NCBI RefSeq assembly: GCF_000935125.1
Contig: NZ_JRKI01000006.1
Span: 1-64,000 of the forward strand
From: Streptomyces natalensis ATCC 27448
GTDB taxonomy: Bacteria > Actinomycetota > Actinomycetes > Streptomycetales > Streptomycetaceae
DNA length: 64,000 nucleotides
Direction of reading: 5' to 3'
Under the pieces are notes generated by a model. That model made no database searches. It was not told the DNA's origin and saw nothing but the letters and a program-made list of their open reading frames with translations. Below are positions 48,912-56,904 of the stretch, piece by piece. The position numbers and the translations under genes are program-made. Each line of letters begins with the position of its first letter. The first letter of the stretch is position 1.

Positions 48912-49793
48912 CTACCGTTCCGCCCGCGCCTTCTCGTCCGCCTCCCCGCCCGCGCCGACCAGCCCGGTCCGCATCCCGTCCAGCCGGTCGTCGAAGCGCC
49001 GCATCTCACGCTGGCCCACCGACCCGATGACCGACGGCAGACAGCCGCGGACCGACTGCATCCCGCGCAGCCACCACTGCCCGTAGACATGCGCGGAACG
49101 GCGTTCGATGCCCGCGACGATCCGGTCGACGGCGGGGCCCAGCGGATAGGTCTTGTTGGACGGCCAGGGCAGCCGGGAACGCAGTTCGCGCATGATGTCG
49201 TCCTGGTCGGCGCCGCGCACCATATCCGTATCGGTCCAGCTCAGATAGCCGACGCCGACCCGTACGCCCTTGTGGCCGACCTCGGCGCGCAGGCTGTGCG
49301 CGAACGCCTCGACGCCCGACTTGGACGCGCAGTACGCGGTCATCATCGGCGCCGGGGTGATCGCGGCGAGCGAGGCGATCTGGAGGAAGTAGCCGCGGGA
49401 CTCCATCAGGACGGGCAGGAAGGCGCGGCCGGTGACCGCGCCGCCTATCAGGTTGACCTCGATGACCCGCTTCCATGCCACCGGGTCGGAGTCGACGAAC
49501 GGGCCGCCGGTCGCCACCCCGGCGTTGGCGACGACCGCATCGACCTTCCCGAAACGCTCCTTGACCTCGTCCGCGACCCGGGCCATCGCCTCGTGGTCGG
49601 TGACATCGGCGTGCCAGTGGTGGGCCGGGCCGTGCAGCGCGGCGGCCACCTTCTTCAGCTCGTCCGGCTCCAGCCCGACCAGCGCCAAGGTCGCACCGCG
49701 CGCCGACAGTTTGCGGGCCAGCAGCGCACCGACCCCGCGGGCCGCCCCGGTCACCACGACGACCTGTCCGTCCAGGCTCCTGCTTCGACTCAT
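48912..49793 (-). CDS. SDR family oxidoreductase (mymA-operon type)
   Basis: 293-residue NAD(P)-dependent dehydrogenase: VVVTGAARGVGALLA near residue 12, NAGVATG near 90, catalytic Ser in LQIASLAAI near 140 and YCASKSG near 155. A C-terminal extension of about 40 residues follows the catalytic fold. Its ATG overlaps the hydrolase stop by 4 bp. Third gene after the monooxygenase and hydrolase; likely oxidises an alcohol or reduces a ketone in that pathway. Confidence 0.9.
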   Translation of the reverse strand: MSRSRSLDGQVVVVTGAARGVGALLARKLSARGATLALVGLEPDELKKVAAALHGPAHHWHADVTDHEAMARVADEVKERFGKVDAVVANAGVATGGPFVDSDPVAWKRVIEVNLIGGAVTGRAFLPVLMESRGYFLQIASLAAITPAPMMTAYCASKSGVEAFAHSLRAEVGHKGVRVGVGYLSWTDTDMVRGADQDDIMRELRSRLPWPSNKTYPLGPAVDRIVAGIERRSAHVYGQWWLRGMQSVRGCLPSVIGSVGQREMRRFDDRLDGMRTGLVGAGGEADEKARAER

Positions 49794-50755
49794 GCGGACT
49801 TCTTCTCCTTCGGCTGCCGCTTGCCCCGGGAGGCGGGGGCGCGGGTGGTCAGGTGGTCGCGGACGAGTTCGCGCAGCCGGCCGGCGACCGCGCCGGGGTC
49901 CTCGATGGGCGTCATATGGCCCAGGCCGGGCAGCTCGGTGATGCCACGGCAGTCGGGGAGCACGGCGCCGAGCCGGCGGGCGTGCACGAAGGGGGTGAGG
50001 CGGTCGGCGGTGCCCGCGACGATGGCGGTGGGCAGCTCCAGCCGGGCCACCGAGCCGGTCAGTTCGAGGGCGGCCAGCATCCGGCCCCAGTGGGACCGTA
50101 CGCCGGTCGGGCAGGCGTGCACGATGCGCGCACATGCCTCGATCTGGTCGGCGCTCGCGCCGGGGCCCATGGTGGCGTACCGCAGCGCCCATTTGGCGAC
50201 CGGTGAGACGGGGCCGAGCGGGGCGCGCGAGTGCAGCATCAGCCGGTGGGCGCGGCGCCTGCCCTGCGGGGTGCGCAGCGGGAACACCCGGGATTCCGCG
50301 GCCAGTTGGGCGCTTCCCGTACTGCACAGCAGCGCCGCGGCGGCCCGTTCGCGCAGCTCGGGCCGTTCGGCGGCGGCCATGATCGTCATACCGCCCATGG
50401 AGTGCCCGCCGACCACGACCCGCTCCCCCGCCGTCAGCGTCGCCTCCAGTACGGCAACGAGGTCGTCGGCCAGGGCCCGGGTGGTGTACGCATCGGCGGC
50501 GACGGCGGGGCTGCGGCCGTGTCCCCGCTGGTCGTAGACGACCACCCGGTGGTCGGCGGCGAGGTCGCGGACGACCGGGGCCCAGAAGGCGGTCGAGCAG
50601 GTCCAGCCGTGGGCGAGGACGACGGCGGGGGCGCCGTCGGGACCATGGGTCTCGGCGTAGAGGCGGGAGCCGTCGGCGGAGGTGACGGTGGTCGTCGTAC
50701 GGGGCACCGGCGGCGCGTAGGGGCCGCTGGTCACGTGTCCGGGTCGGCGGTTCAT
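49790..50755 (-). CDS. Alpha/beta-hydrolase, probable esterase
   Basis: 321 residues. Oxyanion region VLAHGWTCSTAFWAPV near residue 45, nucleophile VVGGHSMGGMTI near 115, acid VAGTADRLTPF near 245, and His in LPGLGHMTPIEDP near 275: a complete catalytic triad. Middle gene between the Baeyer-Villiger monooxygenase and the SDR; expected to hydrolyse the ester the monooxygenase makes. Lysine-rich C-terminus (RGKRQPKEKKSA). Confidence 0.9.
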   Translation of the reverse strand: MNRRPGHVTSGPYAPPVPRTTTTVTSADGSRLYAETHGPDGAPAVVLAHGWTCSTAFWAPVVRDLAADHRVVVYDQRGHGRSPAVAADAYTTRALADDLVAVLEATLTAGERVVVGGHSMGGMTIMAAAERPELRERAAAALLCSTGSAQLAAESRVFPLRTPQGRRRAHRLMLHSRAPLGPVSPVAKWALRYATMGPGASADQIEACARIVHACPTGVRSHWGRMLAALELTGSVARLELPTAIVAGTADRLTPFVHARRLGAVLPDCRGITELPGLGHMTPIEDPGAVAGRLRELVRDHLTTRAPASRGKRQPKEKKSA

Positions 50756-50828
50756 GCCAAAACCTCGCTTCGCTCGGCCCGGCATTCGCCAGGTGTGCAC
50801 CTCTCGACGATGACCTCGCTGCGCTCGC

Positions 50829-52379
50829 TCATGCCGTCACCTCCGCGGGCGCGGTAACGGACCGGACGGGCGTCGCGCCGGGGTCCGGGGGCCGCAGCAC
50901 CTCGTACTCGGCCAGATCCACCTGCCGGGTCACCCGCCGGAACTCCGCCGTCGTTCCCGGCCAGGCGGTCGTGTTGCGGCCGTTGGCGTCGAGATACCAG
51001 CTGTCGCAGCCGCCGGTGTTCCACACCGTGCGCTCCATCCGCCGCTGGATCATCCGCGTCCAGCCCTGGACCGCCTCCGGCCGGGCGCTCAGCGCGATCC
51101 GGCCGCCCAGCACGTCGAGCTGGCGCAGGAAATCGGCCAGGTAGTTCAGCTGGGACTCGATGATCAGGATCATCGAGCTGTTCCCGAGGCCGGTGTTGGG
51201 CCCGATGATCGTGAGGAAGTTGGGGAAGCCGGCCGCGGTCGCGCCACGCAGCGCCTCCATACCGTCCTTCCACTCCTCGGCGAGCGTGGTGCCGTAGGCG
51301 CCGGTCACCCGCTGCGCGATGGGCATATCGGTGACGTGGAAGCCGGTGCCGAAGATGATCGCGTCGGCCTCGGTCTCCGTACCGTCCGAGGCCACCAGCG
51401 TGCTGCCGCGGACCTCCTTCAGCCCGGACGACACCAGATCCACATTGGGCCGGGCGAGCGCCGGGTACCAGCTGTTGGACAGCAGGATGCGTTTGCAGCC
51501 GATGCGGTAGTCGGGGGTGAGCCGGGCGCGCATCTCCGGGTCCTTGATCGCCTTGCGCATATGGGCCGCGGCGAGGCTCTCGATCAGGCCGAGCTCCTTG
51601 GGCCGCTTGGTGAACGCGCTGACCTGTAGTTCGCGGATGCCCCACAGCACCTGGCGGCGCAGCGCCCGGGTCGCGGGGATCCGGGTGTGCAGCCAGCGCT
51701 CCACGCCGGTGATCCTGCGGTCGGCGCGCGGCATGACCCAGGGGGGTGTGCGCTGGAAGACGGTGAGCCGGCCGACGTCGGGCTGGATGGCCGGCACGAT
51801 CTGGATCGCCGACGCCCCGGTGCCGATCATGGCGACCCGCTTGCCCCGCAGGTCGTAGTCGTGGTCCCAGCGCGCGGAGTGGAAGACCTTGCCGGGAAAG
51901 GCGTCCAGCCCCGGCACATCGGGCAGCTTCGGGTCCGACAGCGGCCCGGTGGCCGAGACCACCACGTCCGCGGTCAGCGCCCCGCGCGCCGTCTCGATCT
52001 CCCAGCGCAGCGCCTGGGCGTCCCACCGCAGACCGCGCACCTCGGAGCGAAGGCGCAGATGCGGCCGCAGCCCGAACGTGTCCGTCACCCGCTCCAGATA
52101 CGCCCGTATGTGCGCCTGCCCGGAGAAGTTCCGCGGCCACTCCGGATTGGGCGCGAAGGAGAACGAGTACAGGTGGGACGGCACATCACAGGCGCATCCC
52201 GGATAACTGTTGTCCCGCCAGGTGCCGCCCACCGCATCGGCCCGCTCCAGCACCACGAAGTCGGTGATCCCCTCGCGGCGCAGCCGCACGGCCGCCCCGA
52301 GCCCACCGAACCCCGATCCGATCACCGCCACCCGTACGTGTTCCCGCGCCCGCTGCCGCTCACGCTCGCGCTCGGCCAT
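50829..52379 (-). CDS. Baeyer-Villiger-type flavin monooxygenase
   Basis: 516 residues. FAD Rossmann motif VIGSGFGGLGAAV near residue 20, NADP Rossmann motif MIGTGASAIQIV near 190, and between them the Baeyer-Villiger fingerprint FPGKVFHSARWD (FxGxxxHxxxW[PD]), so it should oxidise ketones to esters or lactones with NADPH and O2. ATG at 52379 follows GGGAGGCGG. Heads an operon with a hydrolase and an SDR, in the same order as the M. tuberculosis mymA-lipR-SDR genes. Confidence 0.92.
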   Translation of the reverse strand: MAERERERQRAREHVRVAVIGSGFGGLGAAVRLRREGITDFVVLERADAVGGTWRDNSYPGCACDVPSHLYSFSFAPNPEWPRNFSGQAHIRAYLERVTDTFGLRPHLRLRSEVRGLRWDAQALRWEIETARGALTADVVVSATGPLSDPKLPDVPGLDAFPGKVFHSARWDHDYDLRGKRVAMIGTGASAIQIVPAIQPDVGRLTVFQRTPPWVMPRADRRITGVERWLHTRIPATRALRRQVLWGIRELQVSAFTKRPKELGLIESLAAAHMRKAIKDPEMRARLTPDYRIGCKRILLSNSWYPALARPNVDLVSSGLKEVRGSTLVASDGTETEADAIIFGTGFHVTDMPIAQRVTGAYGTTLAEEWKDGMEALRGATAAGFPNFLTIIGPNTGLGNSSMILIIESQLNYLADFLRQLDVLGGRIALSARPEAVQGWTRMIQRRMERTVWNTGGCDSWYLDANGRNTTAWPGTTAEFRRVTRQVDLAEYEVLRPPDPGATPVRSVTAPAEVTA

Positions 52380-52437
52380 CCCGCCGCCTCCCGAGTTCGA
52401 CGTCCACTGTGGCCCTCGCGCCCCTTGCATCGACCAT

Positions 52438-52453
52438 GCCAGCAATCACTGGC
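52438..52453. promoter_or_regulatory. Inverted repeat before the monooxygenase operon
   Basis: GCCAG-CAATCA-CTGGC, a perfect 5-bp-arm palindrome, overlapping a second imperfect repeat CAATC-N8-GATTG (52443-52460). Lies between the divergent monooxygenase and MerR genes; candidate MerR site. Confidence 0.4.
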
Positions 52454-52572
52454 GCGATTGGCTGATAGGGAGCGTAGGGCAGCCGCGTACCGAGCGGTAG
52501 GGGTCGGACGGCGGGAAGTTACCGGCGGTCGCACTTCACCCCTGAGGGGCCGCCCCGGCATAGGGTGAACGG

Positions 52573-53409
52573 GTGGCAGCGAACGAGAACGACGCGGCGG
52601 ACGAGCGCGGCACCAGGAGCGGGGACGAGTCCGGCACACCCGGCCCCGCCCGCGAGTTCCGCATGGCCGAGCTGGCCAAGGAGGCCGGCATCACGGTCCG
52701 CACGCTGCGCTTCTACCGCGAACGCAAACTCATCCCGCCACCCCGCCGCGAAGGCCGTATCGCCTGGTACAACGAACACCACCTCGCCCGCCTGCGCACC
52801 ATAGGCGCCCTGCTGGAACGCGGTCACACCCTCGGCGGCATCGGCGAACTCCTCGCCGCCTTCGAGAGCGGCCGCGACGTCGGCGAACTCCTCGGCCTGG
52901 ACGCCCCCCTCGTCCCCCCGTGGTCGGAGGAAACCCCGGTCCGCCTCACCCCCGAGGAACTGGCCGACCACTTCCGCGACGACATCACCCCCGAGAACCT
53001 CACCGCCTCCCTCGACATCGGCTATCTCGCCGTCGACGGCGACGAGTTCGTGCACATCAGCCGCCGCCTCCTGGACGCCTCCACGGAACTGGTCAACAAG
53101 GGCGTCCCGCTGGCCGCCGTCCTGGAGGCGGGCCGCCAGGTCCGCGCCCACGCCGACGCCCTCGCCGACCTCTTCACCGCCCTGATCCGCACCCACGTCC
53201 TCGCCGACGTCCTCCCCGCCACCCCCACCGACCGGCCCCCCACCCCGCAGGACGTCGGCCGCATCGCCGACACCATCGACAAACTCCGCCCCCTGCCCAA
53301 GGGCGTCGTCGAGGCCGAACTCTCCATGGCCATGGACCGCCGCATCCGCAGAGAAATCGAGCAGTGGCTACGGGCGTGCGGGGACGAGGAAGACGGGGAG
53401 GGGGGCTGA
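52573..53409 (+). CDS. MerR family transcriptional regulator
   Basis: 278 residues. The HTH (about residues 30-75) reads FRMAELAKEAGITVRTLRFY and continues RERKLIPPPRREGRIAWYNE. A long C-terminal domain (residues about 110-270) of unknown ligand specificity follows; no metal-binding Cys pair. GTG at 52573 lies 6 nt after TAGGGT, suggesting a leaderless mRNA. Divergent from the monooxygenase operon, which it probably controls. Confidence 0.87.
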   Translation: MAANENDAADERGTRSGDESGTPGPAREFRMAELAKEAGITVRTLRFYRERKLIPPPRREGRIAWYNEHHLARLRTIGALLERGHTLGGIGELLAAFESGRDVGELLGLDAPLVPPWSEETPVRLTPEELADHFRDDITPENLTASLDIGYLAVDGDEFVHISRRLLDASTELVNKGVPLAAVLEAGRQVRAHADALADLFTALIRTHVLADVLPATPTDRPPTPQDVGRIADTIDKLRPLPKGVVEAELSMAMDRRIRREIEQWLRACGDEEDGEGG

Positions 53410-53437
53410 GGGGGCGGGCCGGGGAGCCTCACCTGCC

Positions 53438-54613
53438 TCACACGGTCCAGGCTTCGGCCGGATCGTCCAACCACGCGGATTGCCCTTCTGCTGTCACAGT
53501 GAGCCCGAACCGCTCGCATCCCGGCTTGCCTTTCCCCTCCCACCATCGGTAGGCGGCTTCCGCCTCATCCCACAGCCGGCGGGGCCCGGACTGCCAGACG
53601 CGGGCCACATCTCCCTCACGGAACCAGGCGCACGCCCAAGAGCGATCGGTCATGCCGTAGAACCACACCGGCCGCCCACCGTCGCGCTTCTCGGCCACGA
53701 CATGCAGACAATGCGGCACGCGAAGACCAAGGGCGAACCGTTGGGGGCTGAACCGGCCCGCAACGAACTCGGTCTCTGTGATCGTCGTAGACGTCTCGTC
53801 CCCGTCGGCCACACTTCCTGACACGTACTCCGAATGCGCCGCAGGGGACAGCCGTTGGGCCCGAAGCTTCATGAACTCCACAGGCCCGGTGAACGTCCCG
53901 CACGCACTCTTGCCGTCGGGAGCAACGGTCAGCCGTGCCACCGCGTCACCGTTGCTGAAGTGCGTCCCCCAAGGGGCCACGATGATGCCCCCCGGTCGAC
54001 ACTGCTCGATCCACGCGAAGGGGAGGGACCGGAGCCCACACGTGGCGATCACCCGGTCATGGGGCGCCCCGTCCGGATATCCCTGGAATCCGTCGCCATG
54101 AACAACCCGGATACGGAGGCCGAGCCGGTCGGCCGTTGCCCGGGCAGTCGCCGCCAGTGCCGCATCCACTTCGATGGTGACGACGTTGTCCGGGCCCGCA
54201 CGGTGCGCCATGAGAGCGGCGTTCCAGCAGGTAGCAGTGCCGATCTCCAACACCTTGTGGCCGTACCGTAGTTCCAGATCCTGGAGCATCCGGAACACGA
54301 CGGAGGGCATGGACGCGGAGCTGGTGGAAGACCTCCCCGGATCGGTGCCCGTGTGGTTTCCGTCGTCCCATTGCGTGACGATCGGCACGTCGGAATCCGC
54401 GTACCCGTACCAGGCGCCAGGATCCTCCGACTTGGAGACCGGCACACTCCGCCCGGCCTCCATATCGAATGGCCACATCACATCGGGCAGGAAGTCGGAG
54501 CGCGGCACGGCCGCATACGCCGGTGCCCAATCCGCAGAAAGGGCACCGGCAGACATCAGGACGCGCCCCAGCTCCGTACGGCCGGGGCGCTCCTTGTACG
54601 CGTCGGTGGCCAC
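53438..54613 (-). CDS. PIMT-like protein O-methyltransferase
   Basis: 391-residue SAM-dependent methyltransferase related to protein-L-isoaspartate O-methyltransferase: motif I VLEIGTATCWNAALMAHRAG near residue 120, acidic VVTIEVDAALAATARATADR near 143, and VVHGDGFQGYPDGAPHDRVI near 167. A C-terminal extension of about 170 residues distinguishes it from ordinary PIMT (about 210-220 residues), as in methyltransferases of peptide-modifying clusters. GTG at 54613, 3 bp after the stop of a 40-codon ORF. Fifth gene of a coupled small-ORF operon. Confidence 0.85.
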   Translation of the reverse strand: MATDAYKERPGRTELGRVLMSAGALSADWAPAYAAVPRSDFLPDVMWPFDMEAGRSVPVSKSEDPGAWYGYADSDVPIVTQWDDGNHTGTDPGRSSTSSASMPSVVFRMLQDLELRYGHKVLEIGTATCWNAALMAHRAGPDNVVTIEVDAALAATARATADRLGLRIRVVHGDGFQGYPDGAPHDRVIATCGLRSLPFAWIEQCRPGGIIVAPWGTHFSNGDAVARLTVAPDGKSACGTFTGPVEFMKLRAQRLSPAAHSEYVSGSVADGDETSTTITETEFVAGRFSPQRFALGLRVPHCLHVVAEKRDGGRPVWFYGMTDRSWACAWFREGDVARVWQSGPRRLWDEAEAAYRWWEGKGKPGCERFGLTVTAEGQSAWLDDPAEAWTV

Positions 54614-54616
54614 TGA

Positions 54617-54739
54617 TCAGGCAGCCTTGGGCGGGTTGGGCACGCCGGGGCCGCCGTCCGGGGTCGGGGCCGGGTGCGGGCCCGGGTAGGGCTCTCCCGG
54701 AAGCTTGTCCCCACCGTCGGTCCAAAGAACTGCGTTCAT
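54617..54739 (-). CDS. 40-residue Pro/Gly-rich peptide
   Basis: Begins MNAVLWTDGGDKLPG and ends in a Pro/Gly-rich tail (GPHPAPTPDGGPGVPNPPKAA split after residue 20). AGGAGGAAGC precedes the ATG, the strongest ribosome-binding site in the operon, and the ATG overlaps the upstream stop by 4 bp. The methyltransferase starts 3 bp after its stop. Asp/Gly pairs (TDGGD, PDGG) are possible isoaspartate-prone methylation targets. Candidate modified-peptide precursor, unproven; not a family I recognise. Confidence 0.65.
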   Translation of the reverse strand: MNAVLWTDGGDKLPGEPYPGPHPAPTPDGGPGVPNPPKAA

Positions 54740-54930
54740 GCTTCCTCCTCTTGAAGCTTCCGGCACAGAGCCTTTCCCTGTGCCGTCGATAGCGCGACGA
54801 GAGTCCTGGTGGTGTCGTGACAGACCAGCGTTACCCCATGGTCGTCACAGCGGTACATCCAGCTGCGCACCTGCGTGATCTCATGCGCTCCGCGAGGGCA
54901 CCGCATGTGCCGCTCAGGCACGATGACCAC
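54736..54930 (-). CDS. 64-residue Cys/His-containing small protein
   Basis: From the GTG at 54930 (AGGA 10 nt upstream); an ATG at 54906 would give 56 residues. Contains RCPRGAHE, YRCDDHG and LVCHDTT, a spacing of Cys and His that could bind a metal, then a basic/acidic C-terminus ending KLQEEEA. Its stop overlaps the 40-residue ORF start (ATGA), and its start overlaps the previous ORF by 17 bp. No function known. Confidence 0.62.
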   Translation of the reverse strand: MVIVPERHMRCPRGAHEITQVRSWMYRCDDHGVTLVCHDTTRTLVALSTAQGKALCRKLQEEEA

Positions 54931-55114
54931 ACCCGTGGTTCCTGATGCGCTGGCTCGCCACGACGGCAGCAGCGAACTTCCGAAGTTTCCGGGCCTCGTA
55001 GCGCTCCTCGTCCAGCGCGTTGCACTCGGAACAGCCCGGAACCGGGTCGGGGATGAGATCGGCGTACGGCTCGCTGAGGACAACGGGGCGTTCCGGGTAA
55101 CGGTTGCCGCTCAC
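54914..55114 (-). CDS. 66-residue CxxC small protein
   Basis: Begins (GTG) SGNRYPERPVVLSEPYADL, then PGCSECNALDEERYEARK near residue 27 and NHGCGH near the C-terminus: CxxC plus His/Cys, a possible zinc site. GAAGG lies about 10 nt upstream. Its GTG overlaps the stop of an 11-codon ORF (GTGA) and it overlaps the next ORF by 17 bp. Small CxxC proteins like this are common next to XRE/DUF397 modules. Confidence 0.65.
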   Translation of the reverse strand: MSGNRYPERPVVLSEPYADLIPDPVPGCSECNALDEERYEARKLRKFAAAVVASQRIRNHGCGHRA

Positions 55115-55146
55115 CGCCGCGTTGCCTTCTTTAGCGCCATCGCCAT
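55111..55146 (-). CDS. 11-codon leader ORF
   Basis: Encodes MAMALKKATRR. Preceded by AAGGAGG with 6-nt spacing, an almost perfect ribosome-binding site, and terminated by a TGA that overlaps the GTG of the 66-residue ORF (GTGA). Probable translational-coupling leader at the 5' end of the small-ORF/methyltransferase operon. Confidence 0.5.
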   Translation of the reverse strand: MAMALKKATRR

Positions 55147-55240
55147 GGGAGCCCTCCTTGCTCTCTGTAGCGCTTCCACTACCGGGATGGCTCAGCGTGG
55201 CCTAGAGTCAGAGGGCATTCAACCTGTCATTTGCAGACGG

Positions 55241-56095
55241 ATGGACGGTGAACGCCCTTTGAATCGCAACGAGTTGAATCCCGATGCCTCCCCTCAGGCA
55301 GCCTATGGAGCGCGTTTACGCAGTCTGCGAGAGGCACGTGGCTGGACTCAGGAGGACCTGGCCGAACGCGCGGAATATTCCAGCGTGCATGTTTCAGCCG
55401 TCGAAAATGGTCGGAAGCCTCCGACTCTCCGGTTCTCGCGTAGCGTGGACCGCGTCTTCGGCCTTGAGGGCACGGCAGAATCGTTCGAACGCAAGTACCG
55501 CGAGATCAAACACGGCAGCCTGCTGGAGGGCTTCCCGGAGTACGTCGGGTACGAGGGTCGGGCAGTAGAGATCCGGCTGTACACCATTGGGATCATCCCG
55601 GGCTTGCTTCAGACACCGGAGTACGCACGTGTGCTGGTGGATAGCGCCGTGCGGCGGGGTGCCATCACACCCGAACAGGCGGATGAACGTGTCGCGTTTC
55701 TGGCGGAGCGTCAGGCGGTGCTGGAGCGGCCCCGGCCACCCATGGTGTTTGTGACCCTGGACGAAAGCTGTATTCGTCGGCCGGTCGGCGGCTCCACTGT
55801 CATGGACGCACAGTTGGCGCAGCTGGTCGAGTTTGCCGACCTGCCGAACACGCTGTTGCAGGTGGCACCGTACGAGATAGGGGAGCGCCGCACGCTCAAC
55901 CTGCCCGTCAACCTCTTGACGCTGCCGGACCGGTCCCTGGTTTGCTACGCCGAATCCCAGGCTCAAGGAAACCTGGACCGGGAAAGTGCTTCTGTGGTGC
56001 CCGTGCTGACGGCATACCATCAATTGCAGGCCGAAGCGTTGTCGCAGGCGGCATCCGTAGCCATGATCGAGCAAGCACGAAAGGGCACCCCGTGA
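55241..56095 (+). CDS. XRE family regulator with DUF5753 domain and a TTA codon
   Basis: 284 residues. HTH near residues 22-75 (YGARLRSLREARGWTQEDLA, then RAEYSSVHVSAVENGRKPPT). DUF5753 domain with GIIPGLLQTPEYARVLV near residue 110. Codon 26 is TTA (55316-55318), so full translation should need the bldA tRNA. Sequence is less GC-biased than the core genes, suggesting an accessory island. Divergent from the small-ORF/methyltransferase operon and coupled to a DUF397 gene. Confidence 0.9.
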   Translation: MDGERPLNRNELNPDASPQAAYGARLRSLREARGWTQEDLAERAEYSSVHVSAVENGRKPPTLRFSRSVDRVFGLEGTAESFERKYREIKHGSLLEGFPEYVGYEGRAVEIRLYTIGIIPGLLQTPEYARVLVDSAVRRGAITPEQADERVAFLAERQAVLERPRPPMVFVTLDESCIRRPVGGSTVMDAQLAQLVEFADLPNTLLQVAPYEIGERRTLNLPVNLLTLPDRSLVCYAESQAQGNLDRESASVVPVLTAYHQLQAEALSQAASVAMIEQARKGTP

Positions 56096-56301
56096 TAGCC
56101 GACTCTCCCCGCTGGTTCAAATCCTCCTACAGCGACAACGGCGGCGACTGCATCGAGGTCGCCGCAAACCTCATCACCACGCGCGGCGTGGTCCCCGTCC
56201 GCGACAGCAAGAACCCTCACGGCCCGGCACTCGCGATTGCGCCGTCGGCTTGGTCCTCGTTCGTATCGGCCGCAAAGACCGGCGAGTTCGGCGCCGTCTG
56301 A
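56092..56301 (+). CDS. DUF397 protein
   Basis: 69 residues, GTG start overlapping the XRE stop (GTGA). Contains WFKSSYSDNGGDCIEVA and VPVRDSKNPHGPALAI, the DUF397 core, ending WSSFVSAAKTGEF. Expected to form a functional pair with the preceding XRE protein. Confidence 0.92.
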   Translation: MIADSPRWFKSSYSDNGGDCIEVAANLITTRGVVPVRDSKNPHGPALAIAPSAWSSFVSAAKTGEFGAV

Positions 56302-56361
56302 TCCGCCCCGCCGCTCAGACAGGCGAGCCCCCGCCACTGCCGACGGAGGCTCGCCTGGGCG

Positions 56362-56715
56362 TCAGGCGTTCCGCCGGAAGAACGCTCGCACCTTCATGAT
56401 GCCGCGGTAGCCCAGGTAGCCGAAGAAACCGAAGAAGACGACGAGGACAAGGATCGCCTCCCACCACGGCATCTTGCCGTGGGAGCCGGTGCCCGTCCCG
56501 TAGCTGTGGTGACTCGTCCCGAAGCCGTGGTGACTCGTTCCGAAGCCGAAGTGACTCGTCCCGGAACTGTGGTGACTCGTCCCGGAGCTGTGGCCGCCCT
56601 TGAAGACGAGTCCCACCTTGCTGACGCGGCCGTTCGACGGCGCCGCATACGCGGCCGTGGCCGGTGCGGCCCCGAGCAGGGCAGCAAGCAGCAGAAGGAC
56701 GGTGGCGGAACGCAT
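56362..56715 (-). CDS. Repeat-containing exported membrane protein
   Basis: 117 residues. Signal peptide RSATVLLLLAALLGAAPATAAYA (cleavage near residue 25). Residues about 42-72 are heptapeptide repeats such as SSGTSHH and GFGTSHH, encoded by 21-bp DNA repeats (56504-56587), His/Ser/Gly rich. A C-terminal membrane helix (AILVLVVFFGFFGYLGY) and basic tail (VRAFFRRNA) anchor it. Resembles small surface proteins; His-rich repeats might bind metal. ATG at 56715. Confidence 0.72.
   Translation of the reverse strand: MRSATVLLLLAALLGAAPATAAYAAPSNGRVSKVGLVFKGGHSSGTSHHSSGTSHFGFGTSHHGFGTSHHSYGTGTGSHGKMPWWEAILVLVVFFGFFGYLGYRGIMKVRAFFRRNA
56504..56587. repeat. Four 21-bp repeats encoding GTSHH heptads
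   Basis: Units such as CTGTGGTGACTCGTCCCGAAG, four in tandem with few changes, in frame within the small exported protein gene. Confidence 0.85.
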
Positions 56716-56904
56716 GAAGAAAAGACCCCCTGAATGACGGCGAACCACGGTCGCCATGTGCACGGCAATGCACGCTAGGGCATCCGGTGATGCACGCGCC
56801 ACAGACACCCACCGTGCGAGACCCGCAGGAAATCCGTTCCTCACCAGTCCTTCACCGGCGGTGCCCGCGCAGGCCGTCCGGAGCCTTACCGTTCACCCGG
56901 AGTC

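Noticed and set aside
50756..50828. Small gene in the gap between monooxygenase and hydrolase
   Set aside because: 73 bp with no ribosome-binding site or codon bias; only the palindrome AGGTG-TG-CACCT (50791-50802) and imperfect direct repeats ACCTCGCT(T/G)CGCTCG are seen.
53438..55146. Graspetide or FxLD-lanthipeptide cluster
   Set aside because: No ATP-grasp ligase, no lanthionine dehydratase and no FxLD or GRASP-type precursor motif nearby; the methyltransferase alone is not enough.
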